In this document: one piece after another, positions 7,007 through 13,600 of the stretch | Numbering within the stretch: position 1 is the first letter of the stretch | Layout: every line of letters begins with the position of its first letter | DNA from: a virus | Length of the DNA stretch: 38,160 nucleotides | Direction: 5' to 3' (one strand) | IMG/VR virus record: IMGVR_UViG_3300027985_000961 | Span: 1-38,160 of that record | Notes under the pieces: model-generated | Databases searched by the model: none | The model's input: only the letters and a program-made list of their open reading frames with translations | What the model was told of the DNA's origin: nothing | Program-made: the position numbers and the translations under genes

Positions 7007-7989
7007 GACTGCAGTCCCTGATTAGCGCGCAGGCTGGCAACCACATCCTCTGCCTCGGCCAGCGCTTCCGGCTTCATCCAGTCCGGTTCGCCCATGGGCG
7101 TAACGTCCAGGTCGTAGTCTTCCCGCAGCACGGCGATATCGACCTCCAGCTGACGCAACGCATCGGCCAGATAGCTGCGGTGATCGATACCGCTAGTCTC
7201 GGCGTGTTCCAGCAGCGTTTTGATCGCCGGGCGGAACTTGGTCTGCAACAGGGACTGAAACTCTACGGCGATGCCGGCCGCTTCCGTGCGAAGTTGCTTG
7301 GCAACTTCGTCCGCCGGGGCGGTCTGTATCCGACGGCGCATCTTCTCGTTCTCCAGCAGCGCTTCGTCGCGTGCCGCCGTGACCTTGGCCAGACGTTCGC
7401 CCTGGGCGTCATAGTCGGCCAGCGCCTCGTCGCGCTCTTTGGTGAGCTGCTCTTTCTCCCGTGCGTGCTTGGCGATGATCTCCTCGGCCAGATCGACGAA
7501 CGCCTCTTTATCGCCTCCCTTGGCAACCTCGATCAGGGCGGTTTTCTGATCCTCCGGCAGCTTGCGGAATTGCCGCATTTCGCGGTAACCGATACCCATG
7601 CGGGACATAGATTCAAGGGCGTCCTCACCAAAGGCACGGAGGTTGTTGATGTCTAGGTCGGCCTTTTCTCGCGACATCCCGAGCAAGCCGCAAAACTCCT
7701 CCCAGGTGCCAGATAACTGGTAACCGTTACCAGTCTGTTTTCCTGCCAGCGCCTTGTAGAGCTTGTTTTCCTTGACGAAGGCGAGTTTTGAAGTGGTAAC
7801 CGTTACCGAAAATTTTGCGAAGGCGTCGGCCATCTGAGCCTGCCCGAGCAACTGATTGACCAGGTCACGCTCTTCGCTATGCGCCCCTCTCAGCGCCGCA
7901 TTCTGATTCTGCAGGTCATGTGCAGATCGAATATCTAGCTCCAACTCATGGTTTTGTTCTTCGGTGCCGATTGCATCGTTGCGACCCAT
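7003..7989 (-). CDS. Coiled-coil early protein preceding transposase
   Basis: 328 residues. A basic segment (VTTSKLAFVKENKLYKAL) and a helical domain resembling a KorB/ParB-like or phage replication region (WEEFCGLLGMSREKADLDI, then LPEDQKTALIEVA) are followed by a long coiled coil (about 180-240, EKEQLTKERDEALADYDAQG). A helical end finishes it. Homologues precede the transposase in B3-type phages. The function is not known; it may help transposase or partition the template. AAGGAG precedes the ATG at 7989, and the stop overlaps the transposase start. Confidence 0.85.
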   Translation of the reverse strand: MGRNDAIGTEEQNHELELDIRSAHDLQNQNAALRGAHSEERDLVNQLLGQAQMADAFAKFSVTVTTSKLAFVKENKLYKALAGKQTGNGYQLSGTWEEFCGLLGMSREKADLDINNLRAFGEDALESMSRMGIGYREMRQFRKLPEDQKTALIEVAKGGDKEAFVDLAEEIIAKHAREKEQLTKERDEALADYDAQGERLAKVTAARDEALLENEKMRRRIQTAPADEVAKQLRTEAAGIAVEFQSLLQTKFRPAIKTLLEHAETSGIDHRSYLADALRQLEVDIAVLREDYDLDVTPMGEPDWMKPEALAEAEDVVASLRANQGLQS

Positions 7990-8001
7990 GTTGATCTCCT
8001 T

Positions 8002-8313
8002 TTACCGTCTGGCGCCTGCGGCGATTCGCTGCTTCAACTCGTTTATCCTGTCGCTGGCCCGCGCCAACTCGTCTGCATGTGCCATCGCCTGCTGGAGTAG
8101 CGCAATACTTGGCGCGAAACGCCCGTTATCCAGTTTCACGGCGTAACCTGTATTGATCAGCGCGGCGAGTGCCCGCGTTATTGCAGGGGCAGGTACGCCA
8201 AGCCCTTTGGCGAGTTCGGCGTTGCTTACGCCATCCAGTGTGTGTCCGCGCAGCGCGTGGAGTACCTGAAGGGCACGGATGGCGCTACTGCTTCCAGAAG
8301 TGCCGCTGCTCAT
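8002..8313 (-). CDS. IclR-type winged-helix protein
   Basis: 103 residues. Residues about 8-70 (SSAIRALQVLHALRGHTLDG, then SNAELAKGLGVPAPAITRAL and GYAVKLDNGRFAPS) form a winged helix typical of IclR N-terminal domains, with no ligand-binding domain. A short helical tail (ASDRINELKQRIA) could dimerise it. An AAGGAGG site lies 6 bases before the ATG at 8313. As an early operon gene it may regulate phage or host promoters. Confidence 0.85.
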   Translation of the reverse strand: MSSGTSGSSSAIRALQVLHALRGHTLDGVSNAELAKGLGVPAPAITRALAALINTGYAVKLDNGRFAPSIALLQQAMAHADELARASDRINELKQRIAAGARR

Positions 8314-8546
8314 GCATGACCTCCTTCGGCAAACCGTGCATTGCGGGACAGGTCGTAATCACTGACCACGCAGATACCCTGGTCGTCTGGGCCATCCTGG
8401 CCAGCAAAGTCCGGAAATCGCAGGTAGTTGTCGGCCTTGCGGCTATGGGCGTGCGGCTGCCGGCGTACGAAGTAAGCGATGTGCTCGATGCCACAAATGC
8501 TGCGATAGATCAGTTTGTCGCCAGCTTTTAATGTGCTCGGTCTCAT
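8310..8546 (-). CDS. Small early protein
   Basis: 78 residues (MRPSTLKAGDKLIYRSICGI). The start at 8546 has AAGGAG 7 bases upstream and lies 11 bases after the previous gene; the stop overlaps the next start by 4 bases. It looks like a compact beta-rich fold (KAGDKLIYRS, EHIAYFVRRQ, NYLRFPDF). Unrecognised family. Confidence 0.72.
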   Translation of the reverse strand: MRPSTLKAGDKLIYRSICGIEHIAYFVRRQPHAHSRKADNYLRFPDFAGQDGPDDQGICVVSDYDLSRNARFAEGGHA

Positions 8547-8557
8547 GACTAGGCTCC

Positions 8558-9025
8558 TTAAAACTCCAGTTGGGGTTGTGCGTGCTGCTGCACGTTGCCG
8601 CGGTGCCAGGCCAGCGCCTGCATCGCGTTCTGAATGCCGGCCAGGGTGTCGTCTGCTTCCGCCTTGCCGGCGTAAAAGTTCATCAGCAGGCCGGTCACCT
8701 CGTGCAGTTGTTCCTGCAGCGCCTGGATGTCTTCGGCACCCGCGTTACGACCGGATGGAATGTCGACCAGCAGCTTGCCGGTGCGTGCCGCGATCCAGCG
8801 CGAGACCAGGTTGATACCGCACACGCGCTCGTACGAGATAATCAGCGGCGCCGGCATCCGGCCGCTCTGAATCCACTTGTACAGCGCCCAGTGATCGGTC
8901 AGCCCCATCTGCTCAGAGATGCTCTCCACGCTGAGGTTGTGCTGCTCCCGGGCGTGCTCTTTGCACCCCTCCAGGGCGCGGCGGAGGCTGCTGGGCTGAT
9001 AGTGTTTCCAACGCCGGGACTTCAT
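8558..9025 (-). CDS. Early regulatory protein, HTH-like (CII/phage regulatory type)
   Basis: 155 residues from the ATG at 9025 (MKSRRWKHYQPSSLRRALEG). This start is preferred over 9064 because AGAGAGG lies just before it. Residues about 10-70 look like a phage regulatory fold: helices SLRRALEGCKEHAREQHNLS and SISEQMGLTDHWALYKWIQS, then GRMPAPLIISYERVCGINLV, much like CII-type proteins of many prophages. A helical C-terminus (EDIQALQEQLHEVTGLLMN) probably multimerises. Possible role: activating or modulating phage promoters. Confidence 0.75.
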   Translation of the reverse strand: MKSRRWKHYQPSSLRRALEGCKEHAREQHNLSVESISEQMGLTDHWALYKWIQSGRMPAPLIISYERVCGINLVSRWIAARTGKLLVDIPSGRNAGAEDIQALQEQLHEVTGLLMNFYAGKAEADDTLAGIQNAMQALAWHRGNVQQHAQPQLEF

Positions 9026-9143
9026 TGGAACCTCTCTTTTCATTGCGGCGATCGCCGCGTCCAAACAAATTCACGTTTTGCTATGGGTAAAAGCGTTTCA
9101 AATTCGCTAGGCTCTTCGGTACATTCACAAGCGAGGAACCGTC

Positions 9144-9527
9144 ATGGACGCACTGTTAACCATTCGGGATGACCGTATCGATGTGCAGCGGGATAGTGAT
9201 TTGGCACAAGGCATCATCGCCTTCTCCGAAGGTCCCGATCGTGCTTGGTTGCATCACACGTACACGGATGCTCACGGGCATAAGACTGTCGAGACTGCGG
9301 CGCTCTGGCTGGTTGATACCGCTGACGCCACTAGAGTGTTGGCAGGCGCACTGGGGGCACCGATCCGGCCCAGCGTGACTGGCCCCGGCCTCTGGCATGT
9401 GGAGTGGATCATTAACGGCGTGATTGCCAGGCGTGGCAGCCTCGTGCTTGATCAGGCGGTCTACCTGATCCAGGCGCTGGCTAGCGAGAACGTCCTGGAT
9501 TATGACGCGCATCTCTTCGGCGGTTAG
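9144..9527 (+). CDS. Hypothetical protein on opposite strand within early operon
   Basis: 127 residues, on the plus strand against the flow of the early operon. GAGGA lies 8 bases before the ATG. The product reads as a soluble alpha/beta protein (MDALLTIRDDRIDVQRDSDL; WLVDTADATRVLAGALG; QAVYLIQALASENVLDYDA) and codon choice is typical of the late genes, which argues for a real gene. Weak promoter hexamers (TTTCAA, 18 bases, TACATT) lie upstream. It lies fully against the 3' two-thirds of the minus-strand gene 9156-9689, so at least one of the two calls may be wrong or the pair may interfere. No family recognised. Confidence 0.6.
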   Translation: MDALLTIRDDRIDVQRDSDLAQGIIAFSEGPDRAWLHHTYTDAHGHKTVETAALWLVDTADATRVLAGALGAPIRPSVTGPGLWHVEWIINGVIARRGSLVLDQAVYLIQALASENVLDYDAHLFGG

Positions 9528-9689
9528 TGCGTTGATATCGCGGATCATTAAGACCCGGCGAACGGAGTGGTCAGTCAGTCTATTACCGCTTTTGCGGGTA
9601 CCTTCGAGAGCGGGGGCTCTGGCGGCTTCCAAAGTCCGGCGGCTGACTTCCTGGGCCTCGTGATTGGTGAGTGGTGTGTGGGTGTTCAT
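9156..9689 (-). CDS. Early-operon gene overlapping an opposite-strand gene
   Basis: 177 residues if the frame is used to its stop. The N-terminal 60-80 residues look genuine and helical (NHEAQEVSRRTLEAARAP; INALTAEEMRVIIQDVL) and follow the upstream regulator by 11 bases with GAGGAG before three adjacent ATGs (9695, 9692, 9689; the last has the best spacing). The remaining part, antisense to the plus-strand gene, has the Cys/Pro/His/Ser-rich look of a shadow frame (CPQCACQHSSG). The true gene may once have been shorter, with the opposing gene inserted in its 3' part. Confidence 0.5.
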   Translation of the reverse strand: MNTHTPLTNHEAQEVSRRTLEAARAPALEGTRKSGNRLTDHSVRRVLMIRDINALTAEEMRVIIQDVLASQRLDQVDRLIKHEAATPGNHAVNDPLHMPEAGASHAGPDRCPQCACQHSSGVSGINQPERRSLDSLMPVSIRVRVMQPSTIGTFGEGDDALCQITIPLHIDTVIPNG

Positions 9690-9700
9690 CATCATGCTCC

Positions 9701-9901
9701 TCAGGCGGCGACGTGTTCGGGGCTGGTTTTGGTTTTCAGTCCGAGATCAACGGCGATTTTGTGGGCGCGGCCGTAGGCTGCCTTCTCAACACCGTTGAGA
9801 ACACGGTAAACAGCGGCGCGTGGATACCCGCGCTCTTCGGCCCACTGAGTGATAGTGGTGCCCTCAGCGCGGAGTTTGGCTTTAACTTGTTCGGGGGTCA
9901 T
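9701..9901 (-). CDS. Ner/Cro-like HTH regulator, first early gene
   Basis: 66 residues, one HTH domain (VKAKLRAEGTTITQWAEERG, then YPRAAVYRVLNG) followed by KAAYGRAHKIAVDLGLK. It is the first gene of the leftward early operon, divergent from the repressor, the place of ner in Mu. Ner/Cro proteins turn down both early and repressor promoters. AAGGAG lies 9 bases before the ATG at 9901. The role is inferred from family and position. Confidence 0.85.
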   Translation of the reverse strand: MTPEQVKAKLRAEGTTITQWAEERGYPRAAVYRVLNGVEKAAYGRAHKIAVDLGLKTKTSPEHVAA

Positions 9902-9937
9902 GGCGGTGACTCCTTGGCGGTTGATGAATGTTTGATA

Positions 9938-9982
9938 GCGTGTGAATTAATAATGGTCACTATAATGACCACAGTCAAGGAG
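9938..9982. promoter_or_regulatory. Early promoter and operator, divergent switch
   Basis: On the minus strand TTGACT (9978-9973) lies 17 bases from CATTAT, giving a plausible early promoter. Its spacer contains the dyad TGGTCA-CTATAA-TGACCA (9954-9971), a likely operator. The dyad also holds TATAAT (9961-9966) on the plus strand, a probable -10 of the repressor promoter, though no good -35 is seen for it. A repressor bound here would block early transcription and could control its own gene. Confidence 0.65.
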
Positions 9983-9987
9983 TAAAT

Positions 9988-10395
9988 GTGCCTTTTGATG
10001 ACCAAAGCGGCAAAAGGCTGCAAGAGGAACGCAAGCGACTTGGACTTACTCAGCAGGAAATCGCTGACAAGGCTGGCGTACGGCGTGAGATGTGGAGCCG
10101 ATATGAGCGCGGAGCAGCCGCACCTGGCGCGGCAGTTTTTCGCGTACTAGCTGAGTTAGGGATGGATCAGCTTTATATTCTGACCGGCACTACTGTGCCG
10201 CCAGCGTCGCAACCAAGACTGTCTGAGGACGAGATGGAGCTAATAAGGCTCTTTCGCGCAGCGCCCTTGCAGGTGAAGGCAGCAGTATTGGGGGCCCTGA
10301 CGGCGGGAGGTGCTGCCGACAAGCGCAGCGACACTTCAATATCGGTTGCTGGCTCAGGCAACCGCGTGGCAGGCAAGGATTACTACGAAAAATAG
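9988..10395 (+). CDS. CI-like lysogeny repressor
   Basis: 135 residues, GTG start at 9988 with AAGGAG 5 bases upstream (an ATG two bases earlier is out of frame). Residues 8-62 are an HTH_3 domain (RLQEERKRLGLTQQEIADKA, SRYERGAAAPG, LAELGMDQLYILTG). Unlike LexA-type repressors it has no peptidase domain; a helical part (EDEMELIRLFRAAPLQVKAA) leads to a short tail ending ISVAGSGNRVAGKDYYEK. It should keep the early operon silent. The same GNRVxGxD tail motif opens the next gene. Confidence 0.88.
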   Translation: MPFDDQSGKRLQEERKRLGLTQQEIADKAGVRREMWSRYERGAAAPGAAVFRVLAELGMDQLYILTGTTVPPASQPRLSEDEMELIRLFRAAPLQVKAAVLGALTAGGAADKRSDTSISVAGSGNRVAGKDYYEK

Positions 10396-10405
10396 GGGCT
10401 AATGG

Positions 10406-10846
10406 ATGGAACTTGTGGTTGATGGAGATAACAACCGAGTCGTTGGTCGCGATATGTATCAGATCCAGCAAATGCAGGGGCGACTACTCACCAAGGATGA
10501 ACGCAAGGAGCTGAACGATCGTGTCCAGGGGATTTCGGATCAATATGGTGACCAGCCGTGGGATATCTGGAAATCTATCCATCGGGCGATCGGCATTGAA
10601 GGAATTGATCAGCTGCATATCGAGCATCGTGACCAGGTGCGCTTTATGCTGGATCTATTGGAGGAACGCGCTCGACTAAAGATGGGTTTTGTACAACCTG
10701 AGCCCAAACGGCCCGCGCCAACTATTTCGCCAGCTACGAGCAAGAAGTCACTTCCTGCTGCTAGATTCATGGACTGGGTGGCTGACTATCCCCGATATTG
10801 CTTTATCGTGGCGTTAATCGGCTTGCTTATTGGAGTGATGTTCTAA
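10406..10846 (+). CDS. Membrane protein with repressor-tail motif and ORF6C-like domain
   Basis: 146 residues. It opens MELVVDGDNNRVVGRDMYQI, repeating the motif at the end of the repressor. The middle (LTKDERKELNDRVQGISDQY; WDIWKSIHRAIGIEGIDQLH; VRFMLDLLEE) resembles the ORF6C/antirepressor C-terminal fold. A proline-rich linker leads to a single C-terminal membrane segment (about 126-145, YCFIVALIGLLIGVMF). AGGGG lies 8 bases before the ATG, only 10 bases after the repressor. It is probably made with the repressor in the lysogen and may bind it or its partner at the membrane. Function is inference. Confidence 0.75.
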   Translation: MELVVDGDNNRVVGRDMYQIQQMQGRLLTKDERKELNDRVQGISDQYGDQPWDIWKSIHRAIGIEGIDQLHIEHRDQVRFMLDLLEERARLKMGFVQPEPKRPAPTISPATSKKSLPAARFMDWVADYPRYCFIVALIGLLIGVMF

Positions 10847-10864
10847 GTGATTTAGGAAGGAATC

Positions 10865-11146
10865 ATGGAATTCGTAAAAATCATTATTGCGGGTCTCGCT
10901 TTATACGCTGTTATTGCGGTATTCACGCGCATACCTGGGTGGTTGCTGGAATCAAAATTCGCGAAGCTAGGCGTCCTTGCTGGTCGCACTAAAGCCGAGA
11001 TTATCAACGCTGTTGGGGCGCCGACCAGTACATCAGCCATGACAGATGGCAAAACGCTGTTGCAGTGGATGGTAACGGGGTATCACATTGCGCTGCTTTT
11101 TGACGGTGATATATGCGAGGGTGTTACTCATGAAGTAAGCGTATAG
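10865..11146 (+). CDS. Membrane-anchored BamE/SmpA-like small protein
   Basis: 93 residues: an N-terminal membrane anchor (about 3-22, FVKIIIAGLALYAVIAVF) and then a BamE-like segment (KLGVLAGRTKAEIINAVGAP; GKTLLQWMVTGYHIALLFDG). No lipobox. GGAAGGA precedes the ATG. It lies in the lysogenic cassette with the repressor and so may be a conversion or exclusion factor. The family is recognised only loosely. Confidence 0.7.
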   Translation: MEFVKIIIAGLALYAVIAVFTRIPGWLLESKFAKLGVLAGRTKAEIINAVGAPTSTSAMTDGKTLLQWMVTGYHIALLFDGDICEGVTHEVSV

Positions 11147-11154
11147 GTCAAAGC

Positions 11155-11295
11155 ATGAACCTATATTTTGGGCGCCTTATTTGTTTGGTAGCCGGTCACC
11201 GTTGGAAATACCAATGCACGAACGAATATGGGAAAATCTTCAAATGCTCTCGATGCGGAGTAGTTTTTGGTACTCATTGCGGTCGTATTCGCTAA
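11155..11295 (+). CDS. DUF1660-like small zinc protein
   Basis: 46 residues, beginning MNLYFGRLICLVAGHRWKYQ and ending CGVVFGTHCGRIR, with GKIFKCSRC before that. The pattern RLxCxxxGHxW followed by CxRCG is the DUF1660 phage signature, probably a zinc site formed by C, H and CxxC. It starts 8 bases after the previous gene; the ribosome site is weak (AGGT). The stop overlaps by 3 bases the stop of the convergent gene 11292-11576. Confidence 0.75.
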   Translation: MNLYFGRLICLVAGHRWKYQCTNEYGKIFKCSRCGVVFGTHCGRIR

Positions 11296-11576
11296 TCTGA
11301 TTTAGCCCGACGGAAAGCTCGACGCGCAAGGCTTGAAAGAACGGTTAGAGCACGCAGCCAACGCGCCGGATGTGCGGGTTGGCACCCAGTTTCCGATGCT
11401 TCGAATACTTCAGGTTTTGAAGGGTGGTCCGGCGCCACGCCCGCCGTGGCATCCTCGGCTGCTTCAGGGTGGGAAAACTGATTGATCTGTTGCTCAACCC
11501 AGGCCTTGTTGCTGTCCATGCGTTTTGTCATCTCGTCCAAAATTGTCTGGGTGGTAGTTCCTGATTTATCGCTCAT
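11292..11576 (-). CDS. Hypothetical minus-strand gene at boundary of late region
   Basis: 94 residues. The first half looks like a real helical protein (TTQTILDEMTKRMDSNKAWV; EQQINQFSHPEAAEDA); the second half is of low complexity and basic (WLRALTVLSSLARRAFRRAK). AGGA lies 8 bases before the ATG at 11576. It is convergent with the cassette downstream of the repressor and divergent from the late genes. No family recognised; phage B3-like genomes often keep a small gene here. Confidence 0.6.
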   Translation of the reverse strand: MSDKSGTTTQTILDEMTKRMDSNKAWVEQQINQFSHPEAAEDATAGVAPDHPSKPEVFEASETGCQPAHPARWLRALTVLSSLARRAFRRAKSD

Positions 11577-11635
11577 GGCGGCGTCCTGTTTGGTGTGATC
11601 ACTCGCTCATCCTGCCATTATTTCCAACAATCTGA

Positions 11636-11657
11636 TTTTGCCCCCGTTCAAATTACT
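11636..11657 (+). promoter_or_regulatory. Late promoter element 1 (lysis block)
   Basis: First copy of the 22-bp element TTTTGCCCCCG + TTCAAATTACT. It lies 56 bases before the holin ATG. With ATTACT in the -35 place, a 17-base spacer gives GATACT (11675-11680) as a -10-like hexamer. Identical in all 22 bases to copy 2 and differing at one base from copy 3. It corresponds by position to Plys of Mu. Activation by the Mor protein is inferred. Confidence 0.7.
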
Positions 11658-11707
11658 CCTGATCTAATGCCCCCGATACTGGGGGTGTTTCTTTTTCAGA
11701 TCAGGAG
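11656..11707 (+). terminator. Nested hairpins: terminator and RBS-occluding stem
   Basis: An inner stem CCCCC (11670-11674)/GGGGG (11681-11685) followed by TGTTTCTTTTT looks like an intrinsic terminator for transcripts arriving from the repressor cassette. An outer perfect 10-bp stem CTCCTGATCT (11656-11665)/AGATCAGGAG (11698-11707) covers the holin ribosome site AGGAG. RNA starting near 11687 from the late promoter would lack the 5' arm, leaving the site free. Confidence 0.6.
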
Positions 11708-11713
11708 ATCCCC

Positions 11714-12052
11714 ATGCGTATTCCTAAAATTACACTCCCGCGTTTGGCGCTCTGCGCTGCTATTGCGATCGGGTTGCTGGCGGCTATCTGGTTCGTATCG
11801 CCGGCGCAGCTGCCTGTTGTGCTGTACAAAATCGACCTGGTCACGATTGGTGTCGTACTCGGCTACTGGCTGGATCGCACGCTGTTTCCCTATGCGCGAC
11901 CTCATGTGATGTACGGTCATGCCTATGCTGAGGAGGTGCAATCAGGCCACTGCCCGGAATCACGTGATAAACGTTTCTCTGGGGATCTGGCGGCCATACG
12001 CCGCGCTCTGATCGTTATCGCCTGCGTGCTCGGCCTGACCCTGGGGTTGTGA
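11714..12052 (+). CDS. Putative holin
   Basis: 112 residues with three hydrophobic segments: about 10-30 (LALCAAIAIGLLAAIWFV), 35-58 (LPVVLYKIDLVTIGVVLGYW) and 95-112 (ALIVIACVLGLTLGL), separated by a charged loop containing PYARPHVMYG. This matches the putative holin placed just before the endolysin in B3-like phages. It would form the inner-membrane hole that times lysis. AGGAG lies before the ATG, within the outer stem described above. First gene of the late transcript. Confidence 0.8.
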   Translation: MRIPKITLPRLALCAAIAIGLLAAIWFVSPAQLPVVLYKIDLVTIGVVLGYWLDRTLFPYARPHVMYGHAYAEEVQSGHCPESRDKRFSGDLAAIRRALIVIACVLGLTLGL

Positions 12053-12054
12053 CG

Positions 12055-12750
12055 ATGAAGCGCATTCTGCCCACCACGCCGCTGTTCAATGCCTTCCTCT
12101 TCCTGGTGTTGATCGCTGTGGTGCTGTTTGGGTTTGCGAGCTGCCGGCCGGCACATGCCGACACCGTGCCGCACGCGGCCAATCAGTACCGCAGCCTGCT
12201 GGTCCGCAGTGCCCATGCGCACTGGGGACTCGATGCGCCGATCGCCACGTTCGCCGCCCAGGTGCACCAGGAGTCGCGCTGGAATCCCAACGCGAAATCG
12301 CCTGTCGGTGCCGCCGGTTTGGCTCAGTTCATGCCCTCTACATCCGAGTGGTTCTCCACTCTCTATCCGGAGATCGGTAGTAACTCGCCGTACAGCCCTG
12401 GCTGGGCGCTGCGCGCAATCGTGCTGTACGACCGCTGGATCTACGACCGTGTGCGGGCGGCGGACGAGTGCCAGGCCGCGGCGATGATGGACAGCGGTTA
12501 CAACGGTGGGCTCGGCTGGGTGCAGAAAGATCAACGCCTGGCGTCGGCTATGGGGGCCGATCCCGCCATCTGGTTTGACCAGGTAGAAAACTACACCCGC
12601 CGAGCGGATTGGGCGCGGCGCGAGAATCGCCAGTATGTGCGCCTGATCCTGCTGCGCTGGGAGCCACTGTACGTGGCTGCAGGCTGGGGGCGTGGGATGT
12701 GCACAAATGCGCCAACATCCGGGCATTTGGATGGGAGTACTGAGTTATGA
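12055..12750 (+). CDS. Endolysin, lytic transglycosylase (SLT) family
   Basis: 231 residues from the ATG at 12055 (a GTG at 12049 is too close to the ribosome site). N-terminal hydrophobic segment (about 10-30, LFNAFLFLVLIAVVLFGF) is a signal or signal-anchor. The soluble-transglycosylase domain follows: catalytic E73 in HQESRWNP and the GAAGLAQFMPST motif, then SGYNGGLGW. It cleaves peptidoglycan in the periplasm. A GFASC stretch could even be read as a lipobox, but no +2 Asp or typical context supports that. It overlaps the spanin gene by 4 bases. Confidence 0.9.
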   Translation: MKRILPTTPLFNAFLFLVLIAVVLFGFASCRPAHADTVPHAANQYRSLLVRSAHAHWGLDAPIATFAAQVHQESRWNPNAKSPVGAAGLAQFMPSTSEWFSTLYPEIGSNSPYSPGWALRAIVLYDRWIYDRVRAADECQAAAMMDSGYNGGLGWVQKDQRLASAMGADPAIWFDQVENYTRRADWARRENRQYVRLILLRWEPLYVAAGWGRGMCTNAPTSGHLDGSTEL

Positions 12751-13151
12751 GCGCCAACCTACTGACTGTCGCGCTGATGGCCCTGATCGTTGGCGCTGGC
12801 GGCGGTTATTGGAAAGGGCACGCCGACGGCACCCTGCAGGAAACGGCGGCTCATGACAGTCAGGCCGTAACCGACCTGACTGCGCTGATCGATAGCAATC
12901 GCCAGCTCGTAAAGAGCGCGAACACCGCGAGCGTGCGGCTGACGGGAATCATGGCCGACCGCGCAGCATACGACTGGAAAACCAGCAAAACCCTGAAGGA
13001 GGTGCTCGATGAAACGGCTGCTACTCGTAGGGGTTGCGTCTTTGGGGATCGTGTCATGCTCGAACTCGAGAACGCTCGACTCCGGGCTGCCAGAGCCGCA
13101 GCCGGCGGCTTTGATGACGCCGGTACCGGCACCGGTGGAGCCAGTGAATAA
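12747..13151 (+). CDS. Rz-like inner-membrane spanin
   Basis: 134 residues. One N-terminal membrane segment (about 4-21, LLTVALMALIVGAGGGYWKG) and then a helical periplasmic part (LQETAAHDSQAVTDLTALID; TSKTLKEVLDE) ending in a Gly-rich tail. The size, topology and the overlapping lipoprotein gene in another frame identify an i-spanin, which with Rz1 fuses the inner and outer membranes in lysis. Sequence itself is not conserved. Confidence 0.82.
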   Translation: MSANLLTVALMALIVGAGGGYWKGHADGTLQETAAHDSQAVTDLTALIDSNRQLVKSANTASVRLTGIMADRAAYDWKTSKTLKEVLDETAATRRGCVFGDRVMLELENARLRAARAAAGGFDDAGTGTGGASE

Positions 13152-13263
13152 CAGCTGCGATGCGGTCGTGGTGGCGCTCAAGGAGCTGTACGACCAATAC
13201 GGTGTCTGTGGCGCCCGACTGTTTGAGCTACAAAAACGCCTGCAGGGAGGCGCGAATGATTGA
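13009..13263 (+). CDS. Rz1-like outer-membrane spanin lipoprotein
   Basis: 84 residues, starting inside the Rz frame (+1 relative) with a perfect AAGGAGG 6 bases before its ATG. Signal peptide with lipobox (LLLVGVASLGIVSC) gives a mature protein with N-terminal Cys17, then a proline-rich stretch (PEPQPAALMTPVPAPVEP), typical of Rz1. It extends past the Rz stop by 112 bases. The complex with the Rz-like protein spans the periplasm. Confidence 0.85.
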   Translation: MKRLLLVGVASLGIVSCSNSRTLDSGLPEPQPAALMTPVPAPVEPVNNSCDAVVVALKELYDQYGVCGARLFELQKRLQGGAND

Positions 13264-13600
13264 ACTGAGGGATGTGATCGCGATTGTCGCCATTATGGTG
13301 ACGCTGGCAGGCGGCTACTGGGCGTTGGCGAAGTTTATCGGGCGGCTGTTCAGAGACCACCTCGATGCGAAGTTCGAGGCGTTAAACCAGCGGTTACAGA
13401 AGATCGAAGAGAGCGAACGCCAGAACGGTGATGCCGTCACGAAAGTCGAGCGCGACCTAATGCAGTTGCGCGCTGAGCTGCCAGAAAAGTACGTCCGCAG
13501 CGAAGACCACATCCGTGGCCAGTCGCGGTTAGAGGCCAAAATCGACGCCCTCGCACTGGGGCTACAGCGCGCAGCAACGGGAGGCGCACATGGCAATTGA
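13256..13600 (+). CDS. DUF2730 family membrane/coiled-coil protein
   Basis: 114 residues from the ATG at 13256 (MIELRDVIAIVAIMVTLAGG), chosen because the upstream part of the frame lies inside the spanin gene. A membrane segment (about 5-25) is followed by a coiled coil (LNQRLQKIEESERQNGDAV; DLMQLRAELPEKYV). DUF2730 proteins lie between lysis and terminase genes in Mu-like phages; function unknown. Confidence 0.85.
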   Translation: MIELRDVIAIVAIMVTLAGGYWALAKFIGRLFRDHLDAKFEALNQRLQKIEESERQNGDAVTKVERDLMQLRAELPEKYVRSEDHIRGQSRLEAKIDALALGLQRAATGGAHGN

